From the NCBI RefSeq assembly GCF_002243045.1, contig NZ_MBKP01000012.1:54286-118285 (forward strand): 64,000 nucleotides of DNA. The letters run 5' to 3'. Below are positions 44,435-55,961 of this stretch, one piece after another; the first letter of the stretch is position 1, and every line of letters begins with the position of its first letter. Under the pieces are notes generated by a model, which was not told the origin of the DNA, did no database searches, and saw nothing but the letters and a program-made list of their open reading frames with translations. The position numbers and the translations under genes are program-made. Source of the stretch: Methanolobus psychrotolerans (GTDB taxonomy: Archaea; Halobacteriota; Methanosarcinia; Methanosarcinales; Methanosarcinaceae).

Positions 44435-46084
44435 TCAGATAACTCCGTTCTTCTGCTTCTTTTCCTGTATCTTTAGCATGCTGTGGTTCATGGTCTGCTC
44501 AGGGCAGATAGTCACACAGCGCCTGCAGCTTGTACCCAGACAGTGCTGGCTGTCAATATTGACAAACCTCTTCTGGCCGTTCTTTTCGACGATCACCAAT
44601 GCATCTTCAGGACATTCCTTTTCACACAAGTGGCAGAGTATGCATTTTTCCACCGGAGCTTCAAGGATTATTCCTATATCCTTTACAATCTCAAGCCCAA
44701 AACGGCCCACATCATCGATATCCCTGACAACCCTTTTTTCGATCTCCACTTTATCCAGGTTTTTGGGGAATGCGGGAATGCCGTACATTTCCAGCATCTG
44801 GGTATACATTTCAGGAGGCATCCCATTCTGCCAGGTTGCAAGTTCGCATACATAGATATCCTTGAATGTCTCGCTGGTAGCCATCATTAAGTGATCTGCA
44901 TGTATCTTTTTTGCAATGGCGATCACATCATTGAGCTTTGATCTGTCAATGGCAATCCTTCTTGCAAGTCCAATGGACGTGTTCCCGAACTGGATGATGC
45001 CTCTGGAAAAACCGGGGACAGAACCAATATGTCTTGCCTTTTCAGCATCTACATAGGTGCCGGTGGCTCCTGACATATATGAGTACCTCAGATCCTCGTA
45101 TTTCAATCCTGATTCCACCATCAGTGTCATATGTGCTGCCCTGATGGCTCCTATGGCCTTACCCACTTCTTCAACATCCTTGTCAGTGATAATGATATTG
45201 TCCCCAAGTATCAGTTTACCATTGGGCAGCTTAGGAAGTTTCTTTATGAGTCCCTCTTTCAGCGCAAGTGCCATTGTCGAGATAACTCCTGTACCGGTTA
45301 CTCCTTTGGGTATTACCATACAGCCTTCAATGCAATCTCCTGTAATGGGATCAACGAGTGGTCCTTTTCTAGGGTTCATAGTATCGTCGAGTACAGTGAG
45401 CCTCCACCATTCACCTTCGCTGTTCACATCACATATGGCCCCCGGTCCGGCAAGCATCCCGCATGATATACCCTGTCCTTCGATGGCAGGACCTGCAGCT
45501 GCACTTGCGGTTATTATCCTGTCGCCTATCTTCAGCGCCATTTCAGCGTTAGTGCCGTAATCGGTAACAAGGCATGGTTCTGTCTGGTGGATGAAATCTG
45601 TTTCCACCATCATAGCAAGGGCATCGGCACCTATCTCGTGCTTGATGGCAGGAGGAACGATTATCTCACAGTTGTCCATTTCGTAGATTCCCTTGAAAAG
45701 TTCATTTGCAGGGAAAATCCTGGCATCCCTTTTGACATCCTTCACTCCAAGTGCCGTTTGTTTGTTCTCACCTGCGTATGCAAGGTCCCTTATCTCTATA
45801 TTCTGGAACAGGGAGAGTTGTATGGGATTGCCGCAGACCGCTATGCGCTCTATCTTATCAGGCTCCACATCGAACTTTTCCAGTATCTCCTTTACCGTTT
45901 CAATGATCAGCCTGTGTGCTACATCCGCTCCGGTACTGATGGCAAAATCAAGGTGGTCCATCACATTGCCGCCGGGAAGGGGATGTCCCATTGTTATCAC
46001 TGTCTTCAATGTCTCTTTCTTCTTAAGGTCGATGAGCTGCGATCTGAAACCGCTGGTTCCAAGGTCAAGGGATATCACATACAT
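44435..46084 (-). CDS. ramA: Corrinoid protein reductive activase RamA
   Basis: It uses ATP to reduce Co(II) back to Co(I) in methylamine corrinoid proteins such as MtmC. The 549-residue protein has an ASKHA-type ATPase body (ISLDLGTSGFRSQLIDL, CLVTDYGTNAEMALKIG, YSYMSGATGTYVDAEKA). The C-terminal iron-sulfur domain has two cysteine groups, CILCHLCEKECPEDA and CLGTSCRRCVTICPEQ, for two [4Fe-4S] clusters, the arrangement described for RamA. It is the last gene of the pyl operon, 50 bases after pylD, so pyrrolysine synthesis and corrinoid repair are probably made together. Confidence 0.95.
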   Translation of the reverse strand: MYVISLDLGTSGFRSQLIDLKKKETLKTVITMGHPLPGGNVMDHLDFAISTGADVAHRLIIETVKEILEKFDVEPDKIERIAVCGNPIQLSLFQNIEIRDLAYAGENKQTALGVKDVKRDARIFPANELFKGIYEMDNCEIIVPPAIKHEIGADALAMMVETDFIHQTEPCLVTDYGTNAEMALKIGDRIITASAAAGPAIEGQGISCGMLAGPGAICDVNSEGEWWRLTVLDDTMNPRKGPLVDPITGDCIEGCMVIPKGVTGTGVISTMALALKEGLIKKLPKLPNGKLILGDNIIITDKDVEEVGKAIGAIRAAHMTLMVESGLKYEDLRYSYMSGATGTYVDAEKARHIGSVPGFSRGIIQFGNTSIGLARRIAIDRSKLNDVIAIAKKIHADHLMMATSETFKDIYVCELATWQNGMPPEMYTQMLEMYGIPAFPKNLDKVEIEKRVVRDIDDVGRFGLEIVKDIGIILEAPVEKCILCHLCEKECPEDALVIVEKNGQKRFVNIDSQHCLGTSCRRCVTICPEQTMNHSMLKIQEKKQKNGVI

Positions 46085-46134
46085 GTTCTCTATTCTCCTC
46101 TAGTTTACACTTACTTAACTCACATTTCTGGATC

Positions 46135-46920
46135 TTAGTTCTGTATCACAGAATACAGCATTGAAGCAACTCCTATTACAAGAGGCTCCATCACGAGGTC
46201 AACACGATATTTCTTTCCTACATCAGGTGGCAGTCCACATGGTATTCCTGGAGTTGAGACAAGACATCTCTCTTCTATCATACCTTCTGATATTGTGTCT
46301 GCATTGGGCGTGGCCTCGAATACCATGGAAAACTTTTTCCTGTCATCGCTGCAGTAAGGTTTTATGCCCAGCTCATCAACAGCTTTCTGAAGAAAATCCT
46401 TATTGGGGTCACAGGCATAGACATTGAAACCCTTGTTCACAAGATGGCATGCTCCTGCATAACCAACCCTGCCAAGTCCGATGACAAGTATATCTTTTGA
46501 ACTGGCATCCTTAAACCTTGAAGCGATATCTGCATATATCACACCTGTAGCCACGTGGTTGCTGACTATCTTCTGGTTCCTCAGGTTGTGTGCAGTGAAA
46601 ATATGGTCATCTGCCATCATTATTATGTCAGCTCCCCGGGACACGGCTTCATAGTAACCTGTAACGTCCGGGTGCTCTGTTACGAATCCTTCAAAACCGA
46701 AGTATTCAGATATGAACAGCAGGGATGATGTGAAATTGCCGATGACACCGTTTCCTGCGGTGATGGGTATGATACCCACTTTTTCAGCACCAGGTTTTGT
46801 TCCGTAAAGTGCTTCGCATATTCCCCTTATATCAAGTCCTGTAACCCTTTTAGCGATCTCATCATTTTCCTCAAGTTGTGCGGAAAGGTTTTCCAGGTCT
46901 TCGGGTGTCAAAAGTGCCAT
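46135..46920 (-). CDS. pylD: Pyrrolysine biosynthesis dehydrogenase PylD
   Basis: It oxidises lysyl-N6-methylornithine, which then cyclises to pyrrolysine. The 261-residue length is typical. The N-terminal helices start LLTPEDLENLSAQLEEND, and an NAD-binding Rossmann core shows ILVIGLGRVGYAGACHLVN and VYACDPNK. IIPITAGNGVIGNFTSSLL and VSTPGIPCGLPPDVGKKY are family stretches. It starts one base after the pylC stop. Confidence 0.95.
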   Translation of the reverse strand: MALLTPEDLENLSAQLEENDEIAKRVTGLDIRGICEALYGTKPGAEKVGIIPITAGNGVIGNFTSSLLFISEYFGFEGFVTEHPDVTGYYEAVSRGADIIMMADDHIFTAHNLRNQKIVSNHVATGVIYADIASRFKDASSKDILVIGLGRVGYAGACHLVNKGFNVYACDPNKDFLQKAVDELGIKPYCSDDRKKFSMVFEATPNADTISEGMIEERCLVSTPGIPCGLPPDVGKKYRVDLVMEPLVIGVASMLYSVIQN

Positions 46921-46921
46921 T

Positions 46922-48025
46922 TTATTCCTCCTGTGGATTATTCCGGAAATGCTCCTTTATAAATTCCATTCCGTTCTGTCTGATCTTTTCTGTTCTTTCC
47001 CGGTCGTTTCCCCAGCTTATAAGGGTGAAGACACTGTTTTTGTCCTTACCCCGGGACTCAAAGATATCAAGTCCTTCAGAAGCATGGAATTGTACGTATT
47101 CATCACCCTGGGAGAGTACATGCTCACCTACAGGTTCCAGTCTTCCATTGTTCAGGAGCAGATGCTCGTATATGCAGTAGTTTATTTCAGCAACCTTATC
47201 CATCTCCTGAATTCCTTCTGAAAATGCCTGCATGAGCATTTCCACAAGGTTAATTCCAGTGGAATGGTAAACAGCAGTGGGTGTCTGGCTTGGGAACCTT
47301 GCATCTATCTCAAGTACCTTTAGTCCCTGGGGACTGTCTATTGCTTCTACATCCATGATCCCGCGAAGACTGAGATTTTTTGCAAGTTCATAGGTTATTT
47401 TCCTGAACTCAGGATAGCTATCAATAGGTGTTACCATGTGGCAGTCGTAGGTGCCGTCAATATGGATCTTTGTTTCCTTAACAACTGCAAAGTGCTTGCC
47501 ATCCCCGATAACTTCAAGGGAGATAACATCACCTTCTACATATTCCTCGATAAGCATTGAAGGGTCAAGCCCTTCCAGTTCCTTATCATCATATATTATT
47601 GAGGTTCCAATACTGCTGCTTTCACATGGGGGCTTTACAAAATATGGCGGCCTGGTTGGCTTATCTGCAGGAGCGGGTATATTTATGGACCTGAAATAAT
47701 CCTTTGAACGTTTCTTATCCATACTAACGTAGTAGGCATCGAAGTCAAAGAGCATGGGGCATGCAAGCTCTTTTTCCATACTCCTGAGAAACTCTATGGT
47801 TTCAAGGTTCTCATTCACCGCAATGATGGCATCCACAGTTTTTGAGAGTTCTTTCAGTTTTTCAGGTTCCTCTATCACATCAAAGCAGTGAAAACTGTCT
47901 ACAACATTGCGTATGAGGGGTTTTTCCTTGCAGTCAACTAGCACAACATTCATACCTGCTTTATGTGCAAGGTACGTGACCTCAAACCCCTGTAGCTTGC
48001 CACCGATAATGCATATGTTGATCAT
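46922..48025 (-). CDS. pylC: Pyrrolysine biosynthesis ligase PylC
   Basis: An ATP-grasp ligase of 367 residues that joins 3-methylornithine to the epsilon-amine of lysine. The N-terminal pre-ATP-grasp domain reads INICIIGGKLQGFEVTYLAH. The ATP-grasp part has PYFVKPPCESSSIGTSIIYD, SMLIEEYVEGDVISLEVIGD and LKVLEIDARFPSQTPTAVYH. The start overlaps the pylB stop by 4 bases (ATGA), so translation is coupled. Confidence 0.95.
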   Translation of the reverse strand: MINICIIGGKLQGFEVTYLAHKAGMNVVLVDCKEKPLIRNVVDSFHCFDVIEEPEKLKELSKTVDAIIAVNENLETIEFLRSMEKELACPMLFDFDAYYVSMDKKRSKDYFRSINIPAPADKPTRPPYFVKPPCESSSIGTSIIYDDKELEGLDPSMLIEEYVEGDVISLEVIGDGKHFAVVKETKIHIDGTYDCHMVTPIDSYPEFRKITYELAKNLSLRGIMDVEAIDSPQGLKVLEIDARFPSQTPTAVYHSTGINLVEMLMQAFSEGIQEMDKVAEINYCIYEHLLLNNGRLEPVGEHVLSQGDEYVQFHASEGLDIFESRGKDKNSVFTLISWGNDRERTEKIRQNGMEFIKEHFRNNPQEE

Positions 48026-49122
48026 GCATGAACCTCTGGCAGTCCAACAATTCCAACAGGTTTTCCAGTGGACTTCTCCCTTATTCTTTTAAAGTCCGCC
48101 TGGCTTGCAGGTTCCATACCCATGGTCCTGAGGCGATCAACAACGCTTTTTGGATCCCTGTCCCTTTCTTCAAGATTCCTGTCATAGTTAACCACGCCTT
48201 CAAGTGAGGAATTGGCTGCTATTATTGATGTGACTACATTGGCACCTGCATTAAGGCGATGGACCATGCCATCGATGCCTTCAAGGTCAAGAGATGCAGG
48301 TATGAGCCTGTCAGGGAACATTAGCCTTAATATGGATATTATCTTCAGTTCTGAGAGACTGGATTCCTGGCTTACTTCTCCAAGCGGAGTTCCTTCCTGT
48401 GGAACAAAGGTCATGACACGTACCATGTCAGGTTTATTCTTTTGCATTCCCCGCAGGGACTTTATAGTAGATTCTATATCATTTCCCACGCCTGTGAGTA
48501 TTCCATCTTCCACACAATAGCCAATCATTTTTGCAAATTCCCTTGCATGAACTCTTTCTTCAAATGACTGGCCAACCCTCAGTTTCCTGTAGAGTTCCCT
48601 GTCATGTGTTTCCTGGTAAAGGGCAAGGAAATCAGCTCCGTTTTCATGAAGCTGGATGAGTGTCTTATCATCCAGGACACCAGGAGAGATCATGATTGGC
48701 AGTCCGGTTTCATCTTTTACTGTTCTCACAATATCAATGAATCTTTCAGGTTCATTGTGGAAATAGGGGTCTTCTCCCATTGTCAAGTCAACCATATGGA
48801 TGCTCTCGTTCTTCAGTGCCCTGCAGATATTGCGTATTTCCTCGATATCCAGGCGGTATCGCTGTATATCGTTGCACCTGTTGTAATAACAGAAGGCACA
48901 GTTGTTCTTACAGTGGGTCGAGAAGTAAACGAAACTGTAAAGGAAGACCTTGTTCCCGAAAAAATGATCTCTCACTTTTCTTGCTACATAGTGCAGTTTC
49001 TGTATTTCATCTTCTTCTGTCAGGCAAAGAAGTTCCCTCAGATTTTCATCTGTGAGTTCTCTTCCATTTACTATATCCTGTGCAAGCCTGTCGAGGTCCA
49101 GATATTCTACTTTCTTTATCAT
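48022..49122 (-). CDS. pylB: 3-Methylornithine synthase PylB (radical SAM)
   Basis: It rearranges lysine to 3-methylornithine, the first step of pyrrolysine synthesis. The 366-residue protein has the radical-SAM CX3CX2C-type cluster in STHCKNNCAFCYYN. Further family stretches are MVDLTMGEDPYFHNEP, LPIMISPGVLDDKTLI and VRVMTFVPQEGTPLGE. It is related to biotin synthase and HydE-type enzymes but lacks their second cluster. It begins 9 bases after the pylS stop. Confidence 0.95.
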   Translation of the reverse strand: MIKKVEYLDLDRLAQDIVNGRELTDENLRELLCLTEEDEIQKLHYVARKVRDHFFGNKVFLYSFVYFSTHCKNNCAFCYYNRCNDIQRYRLDIEEIRNICRALKNESIHMVDLTMGEDPYFHNEPERFIDIVRTVKDETGLPIMISPGVLDDKTLIQLHENGADFLALYQETHDRELYRKLRVGQSFEERVHAREFAKMIGYCVEDGILTGVGNDIESTIKSLRGMQKNKPDMVRVMTFVPQEGTPLGEVSQESSLSELKIISILRLMFPDRLIPASLDLEGIDGMVHRLNAGANVVTSIIAANSSLEGVVNYDRNLEERDRDPKSVVDRLRTMGMEPASQADFKRIREKSTGKPVGIVGLPEVHA

Positions 49123-49131
49123 AGTAATACC

Positions 49132-51020
<1,889 letters not shown>

Positions 51021-51425
51021 TTATTTACAATGTTCACTATGATGCTTGTATAGTGCGATTTCAATTGCTGTTCGCAGGTCGTCTTCTTCAAAAGGTTTTA
51101 GTATATATCCATAGGGTTCTGTTTGCTTAGCTCTTTTAAGTGTTTCCTCATCCGAATGAGCCGTAAGATATATCACCGGTATATTAAATTCCTCTCGAAT
51201 TGTTTGTGCTGCTTGAATTCCATCCATATCTCCTTTTAGCCTGATATCCATAATAACGAGATCAGGAAGAAAACCCCCAGCTTTACTGATAGCTTCTTTT
51301 CCAGATGAAGCAACGCTTGGAACCAGGTACCCAAGTTTTTTCAATCTTTTCTTAAGCTCCAAAGCAACGACGTTTTCGTCTTCAACAACTAATATTTTAG
51401 GATTATCACTCTTTACTCCTTCCAT
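51021..51425 (-). CDS. Single-domain response regulator
   Basis: A 134-residue CheY-like receiver. It shows ILVVEDENVVALELKKRL with the acidic pair, the phospho-acceptor aspartate in DLVIMDIRLKGDMDGI, VIYLTAHSDEET and the lysine in GYILKPFEEDDL. There is no DNA-binding domain, so output must pass through a partner. It lies one base behind the sensor kinase gene and is certainly its partner by arrangement. It may act on the Msr regulators in the same operon, but that is an inference. Confidence 0.92.
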   Translation of the reverse strand: MEGVKSDNPKILVVEDENVVALELKKRLKKLGYLVPSVASSGKEAISKAGGFLPDLVIMDIRLKGDMDGIQAAQTIREEFNIPVIYLTAHSDEETLKRAKQTEPYGYILKPFEEDDLRTAIEIALYKHHSEHCK

Positions 51426-51426
51426 T

Positions 51427-54285
51427 TTAATTCCTCTCTCTAAAACTTATGGTAAATTCTGTTCCATTCATTGAATTCAGTTCGATAGTACCATCAATTT
51501 GGTCAACCAGTGTGGTCACAAGCTGTAAACCTAGAGATTCAGTATTTCTATAGTCAATAGAAGAGGAAAGCCCAATTCCATTATCTCTTATTTTCAACAA
51601 AAAATTACCTTTCAGGACTTTTAGTTCCACATTTATCTCTCCTTCCTTCATTTCAGGGAAAGCATGTTTTAGTGAGTTTGAAACAAGTTCATTGATTATC
51701 ATACCAAGTGGAACAGCCGTATCAACATTCAGAAAAACATCCTCAATGTTTGAAACAAGCTTAATGTCCTTGTTTCCGGTTCCATATGATTTGGATAGAT
51801 ATTTCAGCAAATTTTTAGTGTAATCCGAAAAATCAATACTTGACATATCTTTGGACTGATACAGTTCTTCGTGTATCAAGGCCATTGAACGCACACGATT
51901 ACGACTATCCATGAAAGCCTCTATTATATCCAGGTCCTTGAAATTATCAGATGCAAGATATAGGAGACTTGAAATTACCTGTAAATTGTTCTTAACACGA
52001 TGATGTATCTCTTTTTTACGCACTTTCTCTTCCTGCAAAAGTGCCTCTTCTACATTTTTACGTTCCGTTATATCCAGAATAATTCCCTGTATTGTGATCC
52101 TTCCGGCATTATCACGCCGTGTGAACGTCCTTTCATCTACCCATCTCACATCACCTGATTTAGTGAATATTCTATATTCATATTTCAGTTCTACATCCTT
52201 TGTCATATAATATTTGGAGATGTGCAAATGCTTTCTTTCAGCATCATCAGGGTGTACGATATCAACATATTTTATGCGGTTTGATGTAAAATCTTCTACA
52301 GTATATCCAAGTTTTTTAATGTTCTCTGAAACGAATTCCACTGGCCAGTCAGTTTCTGTTTTCCACTTGAAGACTATAACAGGGCTGTTATTGATTATAT
52401 TCTCCATTTCTTCTTTTAGTTCATTGGAGTGCTTAAGCTCTTCAGCATATTTTTTAAGTTCTTTTTCTGTCTGTTTTCTTTTGCTGATGTCTCTTGCAAT
52501 AGTAACGACTGCAGTATGCCCATCAAATTTGATAACCCGGCTACTCAATTCTACTGGAAAGGTAGTACCATTTTTTCTCATATGGACTGTTTCCAGGAGA
52601 TTACTCTTCATTTTGCATAGTCCTTTAAGGACTCTCATAAAATCTTTTCCCCGATTGGAAGCATCAATGTCCATATGTGTAATCGAAAGGAATTCATCGC
52701 GGCTATATCCCATTCTTTCACATGCAACTTCATTTGCCTCCAATATCTTTCCTTGCATATCAGTGAGAAATATTGCATCATTTGGACTTTCAAACAGAGT
52801 CCTGAATTTTCTTTCAGAATCTCTGAGAGCTTTTTCTGCTTTTTTTTGTTCAGAAATAGCTATATTTAAAGAGTTTCTGGTCTTTTCAATTCCATTAGTA
52901 AGAATATTGAAATCACCTTCCCCATGAACCCAGACTGAGCGTGAAAAATTTTCGTTCTGTATAGCAGTAAGTACTATATTAGAATCTGCAATGATATTGT
53001 TCAGGGATTCTGCAAAATTATCTAATGTATCTCCTAAATGCTTGAATTCTCCTTTTAGTTCCAGTTTGTTGCGTGTTTCAAGTTCTCCTTTTGCAAGGGC
53101 GTTTGTAACTCTTATGGTTTCACGGATCGGTGCAATTACAGCATCCAATATCATATTAAGCCCTATTGGGATTTCCTTGAAATCTATTTCCACATCTGTT
53201 TGTGCTCTGGCATCCAGATTTCCGTCAACTGCATCCTTAGCGATACTTCTGAAGTTATTGACGATCTCATCGATCGGAGAAGTTATTGATGTAGCAATGA
53301 GATAAGCGACAAGTCCCATAAAACAGATGGATATCATGGATATGACGGTCAGTTTGTTCCTGAGGTTAGTAACCCCGGCAAACATTTCTTCTTTAGGGAC
53401 CACAAGCACAAAAGAGTAGTTACCGGTCTTTACCGGTTCATAGAACATTATTACTTCTTTGCCGGTGGCTGGATCGATGGTTTCAATGCTCCCTCCTTTT
53501 CCGGTTTTGATATCGTCAGCAGCAGCTGATATTTCGGGTATGCCAAAATCGTAAAGTGTTTGTGATCCTATCTTATCTTTGTATTCGGGATGTGATACCA
53601 GTATACCCGTATTTCCTGTCACGAATGCATATCCGGTGTTGAATGCTTTTATGTCGCCTACAACATCGTCAATGTAATCAAGGGATACATCAACGCCGGC
53701 AATACCTACGAATTCACCTTCGATGAATATAGGCGCATCAAAGCTAAACATGAAGATACCCTGATAAAAATAAGGTTCTGTAACGAAGTTCTCATGCATC
53801 TTTTTTGGAACCTGATAGTAATCCTGTTCTTCATAATATACTAGAGGTTCAACATCTATGTTCCCCTGAATATTGTTCCAGAAGGGTATGAACCTACCTG
53901 TAGAGTCATGAGCAGAGGTATTGATGTATTCATTATCCTTTCCATCGAAGGCATCAGGCTCATATCCCACATAGACTGCCGTAAGAGAAGGGTACGATTC
54001 AAGGACATTCTTGAGAATATTGTTTACTTCTTCCCTGTCTGCGGTTGTATACATTTCCATTGTTCTGGCAAGAGTATTTGCAATAGCCATGTTTGCCTTC
54101 ATGTCTCCATCGAATTTGTTTGCATACTCCCTTGCAGTCTCCACAGACTGGAAATATGCAAGTTCTCTTTGTTGTGTGCTCACGGTTGAGATACTGACAG
54201 CAGTTGAAACGGCAAGTACCAAAAAAACACTAACGACTATGTATATGATCAATTTAGCTTTTATTGGCATCTCATTTTGTTTCAT
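51427..54285 (-). CDS. Cache-HAMP-PAS-PAS sensor histidine kinase
   Basis: A membrane sensor of 952 residues. An N-terminal helix (AKLIIYIVVSVFLVLAVSTA) and a second near 310-330 (LTVISMISICFMGLVAYLIA) bracket an extracellular dCache domain (FVTGNTGILVSHPEYKDKIG). HAMP-like helices follow, then two PAS domains (RTLFESPNDAIFLTDMQGKI near 493, and a PAS-PAC pair ending IQGIILDITERK). The kinase is of the HisKA_2 type: KEIHHRVKNNLQVISSLLYL, NELVSNSLKHAFPE and IRDNGIGLSSS. Cache domains often sense amines or small acids outside the cell. It is cotranscribed with the response regulator and two Msr regulators. Confidence 0.93.
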   Translation of the reverse strand: MKQNEMPIKAKLIIYIVVSVFLVLAVSTAVSISTVSTQQRELAYFQSVETAREYANKFDGDMKANMAIANTLARTMEMYTTADREEVNNILKNVLESYPSLTAVYVGYEPDAFDGKDNEYINTSAHDSTGRFIPFWNNIQGNIDVEPLVYYEEQDYYQVPKKMHENFVTEPYFYQGIFMFSFDAPIFIEGEFVGIAGVDVSLDYIDDVVGDIKAFNTGYAFVTGNTGILVSHPEYKDKIGSQTLYDFGIPEISAAADDIKTGKGGSIETIDPATGKEVIMFYEPVKTGNYSFVLVVPKEEMFAGVTNLRNKLTVISMISICFMGLVAYLIATSITSPIDEIVNNFRSIAKDAVDGNLDARAQTDVEIDFKEIPIGLNMILDAVIAPIRETIRVTNALAKGELETRNKLELKGEFKHLGDTLDNFAESLNNIIADSNIVLTAIQNENFSRSVWVHGEGDFNILTNGIEKTRNSLNIAISEQKKAEKALRDSERKFRTLFESPNDAIFLTDMQGKILEANEVACERMGYSRDEFLSITHMDIDASNRGKDFMRVLKGLCKMKSNLLETVHMRKNGTTFPVELSSRVIKFDGHTAVVTIARDISKRKQTEKELKKYAEELKHSNELKEEMENIINNSPVIVFKWKTETDWPVEFVSENIKKLGYTVEDFTSNRIKYVDIVHPDDAERKHLHISKYYMTKDVELKYEYRIFTKSGDVRWVDERTFTRRDNAGRITIQGIILDITERKNVEEALLQEEKVRKKEIHHRVKNNLQVISSLLYLASDNFKDLDIIEAFMDSRNRVRSMALIHEELYQSKDMSSIDFSDYTKNLLKYLSKSYGTGNKDIKLVSNIEDVFLNVDTAVPLGMIINELVSNSLKHAFPEMKEGEINVELKVLKGNFLLKIRDNGIGLSSSIDYRNTESLGLQLVTTLVDQIDGTIELNSMNGTEFTISFRERN

Positions 54286-54307
54286 TTATCTCCACTTCCG
54301 ATCATGC

Positions 54308-55123
54308 TCATTTCATATTGCTGTTATCATCCAGGCTTTCATAATTAGGTATCTTGTCTGCCATTTTCTGGTAGTGTTTGAACAGATCTTCTCCCCATTT
54401 CAGGGAGCTTTGGGAAAAACTCATGATATCTCTATGGTCATACATTCCATGACTATTGAAAAAACTGGCAAAGAACAAATTATCTGTAACTGCGATCGAA
54501 GGAGGGAACAATTCTTTTTTGAAGAGGAATAATTCCATGGTTTCTGAATGTAGCATCTTTTCTATCTCTTCCGGTCTGTCCTCTTTCATTCTCTTAAATA
54601 CAGGCTCCGTCAGGACAATTGATATCTTGGTTCCTTTCTCTGCAAGTCCAATATAAAGGGGGGAGTACATTGGATGATAAATTGAAAAAAGAGAATACAC
54701 ATGTTTTGATCCCAGAAGGGCTGTAGTGAATTCTGTGGAAGGTTCGAACATATCATTCAAATCGGGCTCTGCAATTATACAGTCCTCTATTTCTCCTATT
54801 CTATCCAGCAGATTCTGAGGGATTGCCTTCATATCTCTTTTGACCCAATAATCCGTGTCCTTCTCAAAAAGGTTCAAAATACTTTCTATTGGCCTTACAC
54901 TCTCTGCAATTATTTTTCCAATATCGGATAGCTTATAGGCTCCTTCGGAGTTACAGACCAGTTCCTCTTCCTTCAGTTCCTTAAGTGGAAGTATCAATGA
55001 ACGCCATGGGACACCGAATGCCTTTTTCATTTCCTCGGGATCCTTTGGACCGTCTAGTAATAGTAATAGTATCTTTCTTCTTTTTTCAGAGAACCAAATT
55101 GTTTCGATCAGTGATGATTCCAT
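54308..55123 (-). CDS. Msr-type methyltransferase regulator, copy 1
   Basis: A 271-residue DNA-binding protein of the archaeal HTH group with a DUF1724 C-terminal part, to which the Msr regulators of methyltransferase genes in Methanosarcina belong. The N-terminal winged helix covers about 1-75 (SEKRRKILLLLLDGPKDPEE, LILPLKELKEEELVC). The rest contains IPQNLLDRIGEIEDC, IYHPMYSPLYIGLAEKGTKI and a closing SLKWGEDLFKHYQKMADKI. Given the divergent mtmCB operon, regulation of monomethylamine genes is likely. It lies 22 bases before the sensor kinase gene. Confidence 0.82.
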   Translation of the reverse strand: MESSLIETIWFSEKRRKILLLLLDGPKDPEEMKKAFGVPWRSLILPLKELKEEELVCNSEGAYKLSDIGKIIAESVRPIESILNLFEKDTDYWVKRDMKAIPQNLLDRIGEIEDCIIAEPDLNDMFEPSTEFTTALLGSKHVYSLFSIYHPMYSPLYIGLAEKGTKISIVLTEPVFKRMKEDRPEEIEKMLHSETMELFLFKKELFPPSIAVTDNLFFASFFNSHGMYDHRDIMSFSQSSLKWGEDLFKHYQKMADKIPNYESLDDNSNMK

Positions 55124-55148
55124 TATATGACGACCTAAGAACTATCTC

Positions 55149-55961
55149 TTATCCAGCCTCTGTTGCCTCTGTTATTTGATAGAGCTTTTTTGAATTATTC
55201 CTGTAATAGTCAAACAGATCATGACACCACTTTAAAGAACTATCATCAAAACTGATTATATCCATGTGGTCATATCTCTCTTCCTTATTGAAAAGGCAAA
55301 TATAACAAAACCAATCTGTCACAGTTATCATTGGTATTTTCAGGTTCTCTTTGCAAAGGAAAATAGTTGTACCATCCATTTCGATCAATTTATTGAATTG
55401 ATCAAGGTACTCTTTTCTTATCTTTTCCAAAGCTGACTCTGAAAGGAAAAGTGATATATTTGCTCTGGTTTCAGATGCTTTCAAATAAAGGGACATAAAT
55501 TCAGGATGAAGGTATGAAACAAAAGTAGTGATGGTTTTTGATTTAGGGATGTTATCCACAAATTCCCTGGGTAGTTCAAACATATGGTTGATATCAGGTT
55601 CGATTAAAAAATAGTGTCCTATATCCCTGATCCTGCTGAAAAGATGTGCAGGTATAGAATCAAAATTCCTACTTGTCCAGAAGTCTTTATTCTCCTCAAC
55701 AATCCTTGATGTATCAAGAAATGGTAACATATTTTTTACAATTATTTTTCCTATGATCGTCAAACTGAAATTGTCTTGTTCCTGTTTTATAAGGTTTTCA
55801 TTTTTCAACGTTTTAATCTGGGGCATTATAGACCTGGTTGTCACGTTAAGTGATTTTTTAATTTGTTCGATATCTCTCTCCCCTTCATTTAATAGTAACA
55901 ACAGATTCTTCCTTTTATCAGAAAACCAAACAGTGTTTATAAGTGATGTTTTCATACTCAT
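55149..55961 (-). CDS. Msr-type methyltransferase regulator, copy 2
   Basis: A 270-residue paralogue of the adjacent regulator, with the same order of parts: winged helix (FSDKRKNLLLLLNEGERDIE, MPQIKTLKNENLI), IPAHLFSRIRDIGHYFLIEP, SYLHPEFMSLYLKASETRAN and SLKWCHDLFDYYRNNSKK. The two have diverged considerably and are AT-rich to different degrees, so the duplication is not recent. It is the first gene of the regulator-kinase operon and is divergent from mtmC across about 470 bases, where both promoters must lie. Confidence 0.82.
   Translation of the reverse strand: MSMKTSLINTVWFSDKRKNLLLLLNEGERDIEQIKKSLNVTTRSIMPQIKTLKNENLIKQEQDNFSLTIIGKIIVKNMLPFLDTSRIVEENKDFWTSRNFDSIPAHLFSRIRDIGHYFLIEPDINHMFELPREFVDNIPKSKTITTFVSYLHPEFMSLYLKASETRANISLFLSESALEKIRKEYLDQFNKLIEMDGTTIFLCKENLKIPMITVTDWFCYICLFNKEERYDHMDIISFDDSSLKWCHDLFDYYRNNSKKLYQITEATEAG

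Noticed and set aside
44424..46138. Long plus-strand open frames across ramA
   Set aside because: They are antisense to a clear RamA protein and show no family features.
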